This document shows, in pieces, positions 43,314-55,732 of a stretch of 64,000 nucleotides of DNA. Below the pieces are notes generated by a model, which had not been told where the DNA came from, searched no databases, and saw only the letters and a list, made by a program, of their open reading frames with translations. This DNA comes from Clytia hemisphaerica (taxonomy: Eukaryota > Cnidaria > Hydrozoa > Leptothecata > Clytiidae), in assembly GCA_902728285.1 (NCBI GenBank), contig CACVBU010000468.1, positions 62,001 to 126,000 of the forward strand. The letters are read 5' to 3'. The position numbers were made by a program, and so were the translations under genes. Every line of letters begins with the position of its first letter. The stretch's first letter is position 1.

Positions 43314-43320
43314 TTAAAGT

Positions 43321-43615
43321 ACTTCATCAAGTATGCATTTTTTGTTGCAGACTTTCAAGTATAATTTGTCTCAAATGCAAAATTGATCAGAGGCCAGACT
43401 TAAATCAAGTCTGCCTAAAAAATGTCGAGTCTGCCGAAATCAAGTATGCAAGTCTGCCAAAATCAAGTATGCAAGTCTGCATCCTCAAGTATGCACGTAT
43501 GCATCCTCAAGTATGCACGTATGCATACTAAATCAAGTCTGAAACTTTGAGTATGCATTTGAGACAAATCATATTTCATTTCTCATACTTGATGCATACT
43601 TGTGCATACTTCAGT
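43321..43615. repeat. Repeat rich in AAGTATGCA / AAGTCTGCC
   Basis: TTTGTCTCAAATGCA (43365) is inverted at about 43554. Between them, short direct repeats (CCTCAAGTATGCACGTATGC twice; CCAAAATCAAGTATGCAAG-like units) form a small tandem array. Non-coding. Confidence 0.6.
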
Positions 43616-44845
43616 TATTTTCTTAAGGGTAGTGGTTGTTCTTTGGATAACAGGGGTTTAAAAAGATTGTGGTCGTGTACATGACCCTCACTTTGGAGGT
43701 CACTGTCGGGGATGTTTGCAGCATTACGTCAAAATATTTATTGCACTGAGCATTTTTCCCAATGCATTCATCTCCAACTTCAATGATATAGCCCATAACA
43801 TCTATGAATAAGAATACAAGAGTAGTAACTAATTGATATTGCAGTCTTAAAGTCATTATGATTATTGTTATTAATTACTCGAAGATTCCCTATACATATA
43901 ATCCAAACTTTAAGAAAGGAATCAACAGCAACAGAGTAGTGTTCAGAAAAATGCCTGATAGAGTTCAAAAAGTGTAAATTCAAATTAAAGACAGGATCAT
44001 CCATTTTGGAAAGCAGTCAAAATTTCAAAAGGCAGAACAAAGAAGAAAATAACTATGAATTTTTATTATTTTGTAAATCTGAAAAGTTTTATGTGAGAAA
44101 TAGTACGTCGTTATTTCATCATATGAATTTTCAGATATTCCAGATTTTTATAGATATAAATTCTTACCGAGATGATAATTTGTCCTAGATTCAGATCAGA
44201 TGTCTTGAAAGAAATAATTTGGAAAGAAATAACCTTGGAAGAACTACCAAAACTTCAAAAATTTAGCAGTCTGTAAAGCAATGGAAATAAAAATGTACTA
44301 CCAAAATCAATTTTATTTTTATTTCGATTTTTGGAATTTCAGGGTCGGTCGGGCCCGTAAAACAACTAATCAAATTGGTCTCGCCTTAATTATTTTGAGG
44401 TAACTTATGAGAAATATTTTTTCATAAGAATATCAATATTACCAAATATCTATATTACCAGTTTTAGGGTCAGGGTTGGAGCCTGAAACATGCTAAATTA
44501 TGCTAAATAGGCTAATTTATGCTAATTATGCTTACTTAAGCTAGTTTCCTTCAGTGATCCCTTTAGAAAAAATGAAGTTTATAAAATTACTCCATGACTA
44601 CTGCATTTTATCTCAACAGATGCTCGCAAAGACAGTGATGGAGTCCCAGTAGAGCCAGAAGAGGAAGCTAAAGGTAATAACAAACTTTCTTGTTGATAAT
44701 CATAATTCCAATGACAATCCATATGCAATTCAAAATCTGAATGTATTTAAAATATCTTAGAAATAAAAGAAGAACAATCCAAATGTGATTCACAATCTGC
44801 AATGCTTTTGAATTATATTTTTGATTTTCAAAGAGCTTTCATGAA
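43616..44845. other. Non-coding; possible tiny exon at 44621-44671
   Basis: A TTATGCTAA-rich microsatellite-like patch lies at 44480-44540. At 44621-44671 an open stretch (RKDSDGVPVEPEEEAK) is framed by CTCAACAG and GTAATAAC splice-like sites, which is weak evidence for an exon. The element end TCGGGCCCGTAAAACAAC at 44345 recurs at 53295. Confidence 0.3.
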
Positions 44846-45630
44846 TGTATTTCAAATACAATTCAGAGTGACGGCCTTAAAAGGGGGTACAATGAAATTC
44901 ATATTGTTCATGCCGTCATCCGCGCCATTTCACCAGTGCATCCCCTGCGACAATATCTAGAAGGAAGGGAGACAGTCACTTTCCCCGAAATGTCAAGGAT
45001 CCTCAGATACTACTTTAAGGAGAAAGACGCAGCGTCCCTTTTTACCTCTTTGGGGAATGCAAGACAAGAAGCAAGCGAACCCGTGGGAAACTTCTTATTA
45101 AGATTGATGAACCTCCGTCACAAGATCCTTATTGTAGCCCGGGGAGAGGAAGATGACAAAGGATTTTCTGCAGCATTTTTTCAAAGAAACATTTTGCACT
45201 CAGCTCTCACTGGAGTCAGGGATGATCAAATAAGGGTCCAACTTCGACCCATTTTGAAGTGTAAAGACATTACAGATGAGGAGATCATGGCTGGGGTTAT
45301 GGAAATTTTAAGTGAGGAGACAGCCCACGAGGATAAGCTCAAAAAGAAGAAAGCTACAGGAGGTGGGGTTGCATCAAATGAAGTAGGAATTTCCCAAGAC
45401 AAATCCGATAAAAGAAACCCTTTAAAGGAAGAAATAGAACAGATGAGAGGCCAATTGGAGGAACTTACTTCTTTAGTTCAAACATCTTGTGCTGCTGTCG
45501 AATCGAAAAGAAAGCACAGCTGGGGGCCCATGCCCTAACTGCCTGAAAACAAAGTAGATAATTGCACCCATTGTTACATTTGTGGCTCAGAGGAACACTA
45601 CAGGGTGGGTTGCAGATCAAAAAACGAATA
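44846..45630 (+). pseudogene. Gag of the second gypsy element
   Basis: The frame upstream of 44936 continues as GYNEIHIVHAVIRAISP, so gag begins before it. The capsid region has LRQYLEGRETVTFPEMSRIL, then a Lys/Glu-rich linker. After the TAA at 45536 a CCHC knuckle is still readable (CYICGSEEHYRVGC), then further stops. Confidence 0.7.
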
Positions 45631-45894
45631 GCCGTCGGACCGAGCGGGGCAGCGCCAACAGATGTAAATAAATCCCGTTTGCTCAAAATTAAAAATGGTA
45701 ACCTGAGTAATGACGAACAGATATTTGACGTTTGTTAACATCCTGATTTCGAATTCAATTCTGAGAACAAGCAGATTGTCTGTGTTTGTGGGAAACCAAA
45801 ACCTGAATTGGATGTAATTTTTTCATTGTCTCATCCTTCTACTGCTATGTCTGAACAACCGAATGGCGATTCTTTGATCTGAAGTGTCTCAAAC

Positions 45895-46746
45895 TTGTCT
45901 GGTACTGGGCTCGATATGCTGAAGTATTCTTCTGGGGGAAAAACTCATCAGTTTGTTAAACTAATTGGGGAACGTCCAGTTATCAACTTCTCGGTCAATA
46001 ATGTCCAATACCAAGGCCTCTGGGATACCGGAAGTATGGTCAGTCTGATGAATTTATTTTGGGTCAGGGATAACCTCCCTGACCTGGAAGTCCTGCCAGT
46101 GTCTGAAGTTTCAGACACAAACATTACCTTGCGAGCGGCTAACCAAACCAACCTAAACATAACAGGCGTCGCACTTATCAATTTTTCGCTGCCAAAGCTG
46201 AGTTTTTCGGTAAAAACCCTGTTCTTGGTAACCGATGAAACACTTTCCTCACCGATAATTGGATATAACCTGATCTGTTTCATTACCGAAAAATGCAGTT
46301 CCAAAAACATCCAAGGAATTATCAGTCACACTTTTCCTGCTGCCACTGGAGATCCCGAAGGATTGGTGAACTTGATCTATGCAAAAATAGTACCACAGTC
46401 ACCAAAACATCTTGTCTGGGTTGCAAATACAAAGACACTAGAACCTGGATTAGTAGGATTTATATCGTGTAGAACCGATACATCCGATATGGAACAAAGT
46501 TTGTTTGAAATTTCACCCGAAATGGATTTGGACATGCCAAATATCGTTTTACCGCAACCGAAAAAGAATCAAACACACATTCCATTCTGGAACCGTGGCT
46601 TACGTGAAATTAAATTGTTCAGGGGAAGTTGTATTCGACATATCACTGCAATAGAATCAATCGTACCAGTTGAATTGGAAAACATCAAAGTGGAAGACAA
46701 ACCGGTAAACATTGATAAAGGGGATCTGACACATTTACCCGGATAA
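45895..46746 (+). pseudogene. Aspartic protease region
   Basis: A 283-codon frame with the retropepsin site GLWDTGSMVSLM, the flap region and PIIGYNLICF. The remainder leads toward RT. It ends at a TAA at 46744 just before QEEAVQEVLKEYRDVFSK. Confidence 0.75.
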
Positions 46747-48204
46747 CAGGAAGAGGCAGTGCAGGAGGTGCTAAAAGAATACCGTGATGTTTTTTCAAAG
46801 AGCAGTTTTGATTTGGGAACTATATAGGATTTCAAATTTACCATTGATCTGGCTGACCCAACACCTGTCTCGCAGCCTTACAGACGTTTGCCAAGGGGAT
46901 TGTATGGAGAAGTCAAGTCCTTTGTGGATCATATGATCGTGAATGGATGGATTTAGAGATCTTACTCATCCTACAGTAGCCCAATTGTTTGTGCTAGGAA
47001 ATCAGATGGTTCGCTGCGAATGTGTGTTGATTACAGATAACTGAACCGAAAAACGTTGCCGGATAGTATGCCAATTCCCAGAGTACAAGACATCCTTGAC
47101 CACCTTGGTGGAATACAATGGTTTACCACGTTAGATCTAACAAAAGCGTATCACCAAGGAGAAATGGGCGAAGCATCAAGGCCATTCACTGCATTTGCAA
47201 CCCCATATGGGTTGTATGAATTGTTGAGGATTCCAATGGGCCTAAAGAATGCGCCACCGAAATTTCAAAGAAAGGTCAACGAAATCTTTGCAGAGGAGAT
47301 TGGAGAAGTTTGTGAAACCTACTTGGACGACATCTTGACGTATGGTAAAACTTTTGAAGATGCACTCCAAAATCTGCGAGGAATTCTACAGAAGAGCCGA
47401 GAAAGTGGAATAAAGCTAAATCCTAAGAAATGCAAATTCTTTAAAGAATCCGTCAAATATCTAGGGAAAATCATTTCAAAGGATGGATACAAAGATGACC
47501 CAATAACTACAGAGGTAATTGAAAAGTTGGAAAAAGATCCTTCAACAGTAGGAGAGCTGAGAAAACTTTTAGGGTATCTGGGATGGTACAGAGGCTCGAT
47601 CCAAAATTATGCCAAAAGATTAAAACCTTTGTATGGCTTGCTAATTATTGATGCTGTGTCAGACTCCAAGAGAAGATCGAAGAAAACTGCTGGTCAACGA
47701 AAATCGAAAGAACCTATCGCATGGAAACCCGAGCACCGAAAAATTGTCAACGATCTCCTGGAACTGCTAAAGTCACCTCCGATTATGGGATACCCAGATT
47801 TCACCAAACCATTTGTTGTGCACTGTGATGCAACAGAGATAATTTTGGGAGGTGTTTTGTATCAGAAGCAAGAAGAAAGGAAGACCCTGATAGTTATCGC
47901 ATACGCATCTCGTACACTATCACCCGCAGCAAAGAACTATCATCTTCATTCTGGAAAACTTGAATTCTTAGCACTTAAATGGGCACTTTGTGACAGATTT
48001 GATGATTACCTGTATTATAGCAAGCCATTTTTGATATATACAGATAATAACCCGCATTGTTACATTCAATCAACTGCAAAATTGAACGCAACAGGAATGA
48101 GGTGGTTGAATAATCTGACCCGCTTCATCTTTACAATCAAATATCGACCAGGAAAAATCAGCATCGATTGTGACCATCTATCCAGACACCCAGAGTTTGA
48201 GTAA
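46747..48204 (+). pseudogene. Reverse transcriptase and RNase H
   Basis: The N-terminal RT is interrupted by TAG at 46825, TAG at 46954 (in GWI-stop-RS) and TAA at 47038 (in VDYR-stop-LNRK). The intact part from 47056 contains TTLDLTKAYHQGEM, RIPMGLKNAPPKFQ and the YLDDILTYG active site. RNase H follows: VHCDATEIILGGVLYQK, GKLEFLALKWAL, YTDNNPHCYI, YRPGKISIDCDHLSR. Confidence 0.85.
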
Positions 48205-48379
48205 TTTACATAAGAGATTCAGGGAAATGAATTGCAGGCACTCAACGAAACTTCACTTGAAAATGCCAAACTGTTGCTGACAGTCAAAGAATTGTTTATC
48301 GAAAATACACCATGTAAACGCATAAATAAAGAATAACTACAATTAATGCAGAAGCAAGATGAATTGAAGATGGAATTTT

Positions 48380-49420
48380 AATCAAGCAGACAACAAATTA
48401 CAAACAGGTTGTGCTTCCATCATGCTATCACCAGTTAATCTACAATCAATTGCATGTGAATATGGGTCATCTAAGGGTCGCAAAAGTTTATGAATTGGCA
48501 AGGGATCGATTCTATTGGCTGGGGATGTATACAGATATACATAACTTCATCACAAAGAAATCTCGCTGTGTAATTGATAAGAAACCGAACAAGTCATCAA
48601 TTGCGCCTTTGCAACCAATTGAAACAACATCGCCTTTTGAGTTGGTCTGCATTGACTTTCTCCATTTGGATAAATGTAAAGTAAATTATGAGTACGTGTT
48701 GGTGATTACAGACCATTTCATCCGATTCTCACAATCATATGCAACAAGAAACAAATCAGCAGTAGCAGCAACAGATGTTATCTTCAAGAATTACATTTTG
48801 ATCTTGAGGCTTCTAATACCAAACCCTACCACCCAATGGGAAATGGACAGTGCCAACGTATGAATCGCACATTAATTAAGGAAAATAAATCAAATTGGAA
48901 AGATCACCTGAAGACTCTTATGTTCGCTTACAACAGTATGCCATGTCAAGCTACCAAACACAACCCATATTTCCTGATGTTTGGCCGTAAAAGCAGATTG
49001 CCCATCGATGACATGTTTCGCATAAAAAATGAAAATCATCAATTTGTGAAGAAATGGAAACAGGCACTGATAGATGCACGTAGAATTGCAGAATGCTCAA
49101 ACAAAAACAGAAAACGACGATATGATAAGAAAGTCTGTGACTCATGACAGGTGGTAGGTGACAAAGTGTTGGTAAAGAACACTCGGCCGAAAGGTACAGG
49201 AAAACTTGAATCATTTCGGGAAGAAAACATCTACACAGTTACTCAGACAACATCTGAGCAGAACCGAACCAAACCACACATAGATGAACAAGGTGATCTG
49301 AATGACAGAACATTGCAAGAAGTATCCACCCCAAATGAAATTGAACATGTTCCAGTGGAGACTTCTGAAGAAGAGGAGGAGGTGGAGTGGACAACACCAA
49401 AGAGAAACAGGTGAGCGCCG
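48380..49420 (+). pseudogene. Integrase, core deleted and Glu replaced
   Basis: The zinc domain is present (HVNMGHLRVAKVYELARDRFYW, but one of the paired Cys is missing in KKSRCVIDKKP). The core has the first Asp (LVCIDFLHLDK). The block that should hold the second Asp (HHDQGxEF) is absent between 48800 and 48825, and the frame shifts. In the next part, where ER is expected after NGQC, the sequence has GQCQRMNRTL, so the catalytic Glu is Gln. The C-terminal GDKVLVKNTRPKGTGKL follows after a TGA. Confidence 0.8.
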
Positions 49421-49429
49421 CGTCGTCTT

Positions 49430-50155
49430 ACCTATGAAATGGCAGAGATACCTAGCGTACGTATGGTCAATAGCCTCTGCTGACTCCCAATTCTCGCCGG
49501 TTGCTTGGGGAGATTTTCTGACTACTAATCATCCTTTCTTGTTTTTCGTTTCATGTGGCGATATTGTCAACATCCTGCTGAGAATCATCATACTACAAAC
49601 ATCACGTGGTAACGACCTTTATCCCAGCTCATCTCTTCTCGACCTTGGCTCAACAACGTATTGGTTCATCACTTGGTTGCTCGACTCTTCAGCATAAACC
49701 TAGCTCCACCACAATCCAACCAAGCCATCATTGACTTCAAGACAAGCCAACTAAGGAAGACACCATCCTTAACCACCGGAGGAACCAGAATATGACCACA
49801 GAAGCATTGTTGGATAAGGGTGCTAAGGGTGACGACTGATACTTCCTAGGGGTACTGGTCTAAGGACCTAAGCTGAAGGCCATTGTTGGTAGAGGGTGTC
49901 TTGTGAAGGGTCCACGCTGGACCTGAAGGGCGGGACTGACGATACGGGTCATGTGGTTCACTCCATCCTTCACGTGCAATCTTCACTGACGTATTCGTGT
50001 TCATCATTACATCGACATCCTTCACGTGCAACCTTCGCTGACGTATACGTTTTCATCATTACGTCGACATTCTTCACGGGCAATCTTCACCGCATTCGAT
50101 CATTCAATGGGCATTGTCTACTCCATTCGCCAATAGATAAATACACATATATTTA
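49430..50155. other. Possible retrotransposon 3' region with CRE-like tandem repeat
   Basis: GC-richer than what follows. At 49967-50095 a 52-bp unit (CCTTCACGTGCAA ... CTGACGTAT ... TTCATCATTAC) is repeated 2.5 times. TGACGTA and CACGTG are ATF/CREB- and bHLH-like sites, so this could be an LTR enhancer. No second copy was found upstream of gag. Confidence 0.45.
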
Positions 50156-51530
50156 AAATTAACCAAGAAAATAAACAAAACGATAAATGCTTCGTTGACT
50201 TTCAATTGATTAATTTTGGAAGAATCTATTCACCTCGACACAAAATAAAAATCCACTTATGTTCTTACAATAAAATCACAACTCATTATCCACAAATCCA
50301 TATCAAAAAAGAAAATACTCTAAAATCAATGAATAAATTAACCAAGAAATTATTTACTTAATATTAATTAGCCACCAATCAATAATTACCAATTGAAAAT
50401 TAAATCCCCAGTAATCAAGCGCCAATTATAATTAAAATCAAAACATCAAAGATAAAAATAAAATTCTAGCACCAAAATGCAAAATATCTTGAACTATCTA
50501 TTTGAAAACATCATGACGAAATCAAGAAAGAAAATTTAACGTAAACATGTTAAATTTTTAAATAACACCTTAAATAATAGAAAACAATGCTCTCTCACTG
50601 AATTTCGAAGTATCAACATATCCAAACACGACATTAGAATAACGTACAAAAACATCCACTCAAATATATATAAAAAAGCCAAAACATTTTAGCCAATCAA
50701 AGCTAAGAAAAAAATCACATGACACATCAAGAATTTTCAACCAATGAAATAAATTAAACTAAAACAATAACATCTTAACCAACCGAAACAATAACATCCT
50801 AGCCCAACCAAAGTGAAAGGAAACTACCACATGATATTTTGAATTAACTTTAACCAATGAGATCAAATAAATTTAAGAACAAAACATACACGCCCACCAC
50901 GACCGCCACTCAAGCTCGAGAAAAAAAACAACCACCACCATACCACCTCAAAAAAACTTATCAACCAATGAAAACTTGTTATATTAACACGTGACACACT
51001 CTAGCCAATGAGATAAACCTAGTATTTTTAAACAATAACACAATAGATATTAAAATTCAATAACACAATAGATATTAAAATTCAATAACACAATAGATAT
51101 CTAAAATAAAAAAATAGAGACAATAAAATCAGAATTTTAAAATACCATTCATTTCAACTCAAGACCTTCAAATCAAAACTTTCAATTCAAGATTTAAAAC
51201 AAAGTGGCTAACGCTACCACAACATCAACAAATTTCGAAAATAAAAACGGTATTTTGAGGTATACCACCATTCAGCTGTTAGTGTTTCCGCTACCTCATG
51301 GCTAAGGTTTATAACATAGAGGTAATTATTATTTTATCCAAAAAGAGTATCCAAATATCCAACAATATAAATAGAGCCTAAACTAGTCAATCTCTTGGGG
51401 TTTAAATCAATTATTTTGTCGATTGAGCACTTGACACATATTTCACACACGTTAAGTTATAATTATTCTGAAAAAAATGCTTGATTCCATTTAATCATAA
51501 AGGAGATAGCAGGAAAGAAGTACCTTAAAG
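50156..51530. other. Very AT-rich non-coding DNA
   Basis: No ORF of interest. Frequent CCAATGA/CAACCAATG motifs. A 25-bp unit (ACACAATAGATATTAAAATTC) is repeated three times at 51034-51105. Confidence 0.5.
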
Positions 51531-53462
51531 GAAGAAATTTTGGCGGGAATTTAATTTGTCGGATGGCCGAAAAAGTTTTTTAGAGGGAATTTAATTTGGC
51601 GGATGGACGAAGAAACTAAATTTGGCGGGAATTTGATTTGGCGTTTGCTGAAAAATGCATCCTTAAAATGGCGTAAAAACAGCAAAATAATGCAAAAGCA
51701 CCTTTAAAGAGGTCATATTTTCAAAAAGTTTGATTTGGCCACTTTTGTTGGTGCAAGTCGGAGCTACACTTAACTAATTAATAACATTTAAAAGTCTCAA
51801 AATCGATAAAAAAATAAAAACATTGAGTAACAGCTAAAACGTGAATTTCAGGCGCCATTTTGTATTTTGTTCGGAGCAAGAAAGCCACAGTCGCAGTAGA
51901 ATCGATTTTTTTTACCCCACGCATCCTATGACGGCCCGAGCAAATCGATTTAATTTTAAGCGAATGCCTGCGATTGAATCATGAAAAGTACTCTGAAATT
52001 TCAGAGTGTCGGCCATCAAAGAAAACCCGAGAACCTTCGCAGGTCTTCTTGCGAAACCATTGTGGAACACGAACAGCTGCTTGGAGGTTAGCTTAAATAA
52101 GGCAAAATGAAGCTTTTCTTAATGGTACCTGGACATTGTAAATGATTGTTAGACATAGGGGTCAGGAAAAGATTGAAAAATTGACAAGTGGTGTCCGGTT
52201 TATTAGTAGGCTGCGTGCATCCCCAGAATTTATTTTGTTGTAGGGTGGTAGGTCCGAACAAATTTAAATAAACAGTCGGGTGTGACTGGTAAATCCCGCC
52301 CGCAGTTCTTGTTCCTAATACAGATTGACCCGACTGGAATAATGATTCCAAAACATGGCGACAGCAAGTTGATCTGTATGTGTGGAAATGTTTTGTGCAA
52401 TTCTTTAGCATTTGAGTCTCTTACCCTCCTATTAGTTAGAACTTTAGTTTGTAACTTCTTTGCAACAAGGTGTCTTATGTAAATGTTTATGTTTTGTTTT
52501 GAATTTATTTTTAACAAGCAGAACTCAGATTCAAGCAAGTATCATATTTTTTCAAGAATAAAAAGAGAGAAGAGGTAAGCAGTAAGGTTTTTATCTTGTA
52601 TTTTGAAAGACTCATCTTTTTGTAATACAAACTTGTATTAACCAGGCTTATCTCCAGTTTATGGGGTTTGTTTTGTCTGATTTCTCTAGGAAAATTTTAT
52701 TAGAGTGGTATTTTTCAATCACAGCAGTGTAAGTTTGATGCATTACTTTTCTTTATCAAAAATTTTTTAATTTTTATAAAAGGCATAATTGTTGGTTTTG
52801 ATTTTTCGTCTACATATACTGTTTAGGCGAGAACAATATAATTTGTCTTTTTCTTACAGGCCGCGAGCTAACGAAAAAAGAGGATCAGTTTTGAGTTTGG
52901 TTTGCAAAAAAAGAATGAATCATACTTATATATGTTAAAATGTTTTGTATTATACCCATGAAAACATCTGCAGTCTATAACAGCAAAAATAAGTAATTAT
53001 ATCAAAGATTATTTATATATTGGTGAATTGCAGTTTTATTGAAAAATTGAGCATAAAATTTTAAAGATCTTATAAAATTTTGAATAAAGCAGTAGTCTAC
53101 TAGTCACACATAGCAAATTCTTTTTATATCACCATGATATTTTGGGTGAATTTACTGGATTTCATTTTCACAATTGCAACTTTTTAAAGTAAATTATACG
53201 TGAGTTCACCCAAAAATCAAGGTATATACTTTTTTAGATTTTTCCTGTGTGAATGATCGGCATTAATTTTGATTTTTGATTTTTTTCTTCAGTCGGGGCC
53301 GTAAAACAACAAATCAAATTGATCTCACCTTATGGTCTTCCAAAACCTTTGTATGTATGTAATATTTTATTTCAAGTTGACGAACAGGTAGCAACAAAGG
53401 CTAATAAAAGTCAACGCTACTTTACAATTTGTAAGGTGATTACAGTTGAGGCACAAGGGCCT
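51531..53462. other. Non-coding with GGCGGGAATTTAATTTGGCGG repeat
   Basis: 51535-51660 holds three or four GGCGGGAATTT(A/G)ATTTGG units, related to the families at 24798 and 42958. At 52208 there is an AGGCTGCGTGCATCCCC end like that of the 31098 element. No supported gene. Confidence 0.4.
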
Positions 53463-54014
53463 CTAAACCGTTCTTGTACAAAAAATCTTTTTAAAATATA
53501 ATTTTTCACGAGGGCTTCCTCGTACCCTCCATTTAAAATCGTCATTCGATTTGGCTTTATTCATCTCGTCTGCTCTCTTTTTCCACTCTTTGATTTGTTC
53601 CCTCTCCATTTTTGTCAAGTCGTCGGTGATACTTAATTTCACGTACTTCTCGTGTTGTTTCAATTTGACTTTTATTATACTTTCGCACGATTCGATTTCT
53701 TTATAACTGTGCGTGCAGCTTTTAATTCTTTCCACTTGATTATGAACTTTTCTACCGAGTTCTTTTGCCGGAGAGCAACAAGTTATACACACGTATTTTC
53801 GGTAACCTTTATTTAAAAACATATTTAACTGGTATGGTGGTAGTCCAGTGCAGGCATAATGTAGCGTTCGTTGGCATTTATGACATTGAATTCTCATTTT
53901 TTCATCGTCTTTTATACAATTATGCTCGGTACATCGATTGTTGTCACTCGCATCTTCATCAGGGATCTTGCCAGGTGATGTCGTTTTTGGTTGAAATTTG
54001 GCTATTTTTTCCAT
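53463..54014 (-). CDS. PHD-finger ORF1 of a LINE
   Basis: Intact 183-codon ORF from an ATG at 54014. Residues about 27-80 carry a Cys4-His-Cys3-like PHD finger: CTEHNCIKDDEKMRIQC, CQRTLHYACTGLPPYQLN, YVCITCC. A Lys/Glu-rich probable coiled coil follows (about 85-165), ending at FKKIFCTRTV. A PHD plus coiled coil is characteristic of ORF1 in several LINE groups. No endonuclease/RT follows on the left, so the copy is truncated; it could still be expressed. A host PHD protein is less likely given the short length. Confidence 0.55.
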   Translation of the reverse strand: MEKIAKFQPKTTSPGKIPDEDASDNNRCTEHNCIKDDEKMRIQCHKCQRTLHYACTGLPPYQLNMFLNKGYRKYVCITCCSPAKELGRKVHNQVERIKSCTHSYKEIESCESIIKVKLKQHEKYVKLSITDDLTKMEREQIKEWKKRADEMNKAKSNDDFKWRVRGSPREKLYFKKIFCTRTV

Positions 54015-55732
54015 ATTTTTAAAATTTTATTGAAAATTCTTCATGAAAGATTGACACTGCAACGACTTCTTCTCAAAAAACGCTAATTTTCAAAGTTGAG
54101 ACATTCCAGAGGCTAAACATGGTGGAATAGCGGCTAGACGGAAAAAAAGGTGAAAAAAAATGAATTTCCATTTTTAGGGCCCGCATATCATTGAAATTTT
54201 TTAAATTTTGCTTACGCGCATGCGTTCGCCAAAAGAGTCGCACTCCGCTCGCTGTCGCTCGCTCCGTGCGTAATCAGTATATGACAACTCGGCACAGGAA
54301 AAAAATCAATGAAATTTCACCTTTTCACCGTGAATCCACTAAAAAGTAATGCAATGATTTACATTGATTTTTTTCTTTCAAGTCCAACACAGAAAAAAGT
54401 TGAGAGGTCGTTGACCCCTTATAAGATCGAGAATTTTATGGGGAATGACATGGGAGGATTTATAAGGCTTGAGTAGGACTTTCAGATTTGGCTGAATTTT
54501 TAGCCATTTTCATTCAGCTGATGACGTCATCAAAACAAGAAAAAGTGCGATAACTCGAGATTGGAAAGGAGTTTGGAAATGATTAACTCCTCTTTGGATC
54601 GGAAAATTTATCAAGAACGCAATGAGAGAGGGGTGTTGTGAGGATTTAGGACGACTTTATTTAATAAAAATTGGCTAACATTTGGGTAAGCGGTGTGAGA
54701 AAATCAAAACAAAACAGCCGAAAAGAACTGAACTCTCGGAATAAATAATGGGAAAACGTAAAAAAAATAATTTTTTGATGAGTTCTTATTCTATTATTCC
54801 AAAAAGTCAGTGAAATTAAATCTGAAGTATAAAGAAATTATTACAAAACTACTCGACACACACGTGACACGACCCAAAGCAAATAACTTCAGCTTTCGGC
54901 ACTTTCGTTCGTGAAAACCCAACAGATTTATATCAATGCATGCATAAAAACTTGAAATTCTTTAATACTTGTCAAGAATATTTTCCATAACAAAACAAGG
55001 TCTTTGTCATGTCTTTGATTAAACCAGGTAACGAGGAGTTTTTGTAAAAGGTCTCTCGTGTCTATCCAAATCCTCCGCAAAACTGTGTCTTTGACTTTTC
55101 AGCATCAATTCTTCAACAATCAACTTCACTTCTTATTTCGAAAATTCGACACGTTTACAGCTTGACGATAGTTGAAAGTCGAGAAGTTCCCCATAGCTTT
55201 TGCTGCAAAAATGTTGTTTCAGACCATTTATAGAGCTATTTAAACCAGTATGCATTTTTGTCATGCAAAAATCAATGTTGTTCTGAAATTTCGATCATAT
55301 TTTTGGTTATCTTTTTTTTTTAATTTTGAATAAATCAATTCATTTTTACATGGGATTTTACGGGCTTTTGCCACTTAGATCATTTAAATGGATATTTGAG
55401 TAAAGAAATTTAAAACGTGGTTTTTATTTTCCTTCTCGACAGGTAAGTTATGAGTTTATGAATCATAAACATTGAACAACATTATTTTCAAAGATATGTT
55501 ACCCACTCCTCTCTGTCTGTCTGTGTGTTTCATACCCATCATTCTTACTATATCGCCCGCAACAACCGTCAACGCTTTTACTATCCAGAAGAAAATGCCC
55601 TATGCTTGCAAGATTCCAAGTTGCATTATTGAAGTCCAACTGATTTTTAAAAACCCACAGATTTACCAAAACTAAAGTTTTGAGATAATTTTTATTTATT
55701 GACATGATCAGACATAATTGATCTTTGAATAG
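54015..55732. other. Non-coding; contains GATGACGTCATC repeat
   Basis: 54520-54610 (GATGACGTCATCAAAAC ... ACTCGAGATTGGAAAGG) belongs to the repeat family at 3633-3890. No exon was supported before the helicase exon at 55733. Confidence 0.4.

Larger units (their letters stand above)
44846..49420 (+). mobile_element. Second Ty3/gypsy retrotransposon, decayed
   Basis: Gag, protease, RT, RNase H and integrase follow in gypsy order on the plus strand. The 5' end of gag appears truncated at about 44846 and no paired LTRs were found, although the 49430-50150 region could be a remnant 3' LTR. Multiple stops and an integrase deletion make it non-functional. Confidence 0.8.

Noticed and set aside
43623-44004. 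Two overlapping minus-strand ORFs with IIEVGDECIGKNAQC
   Set aside because: Composition is protein-like but no domain, splice sites or start could be supported.
53295-53335. Shared TCGG-GCCCGTAAAACAAC sequence with 44345 as paired LTRs of the second gypsy element
   Set aside because: The two copies are in direct orientation around the element, but the shared stretch is only about 40 bp, lies far outside the pol end and has no purine tract beside it.
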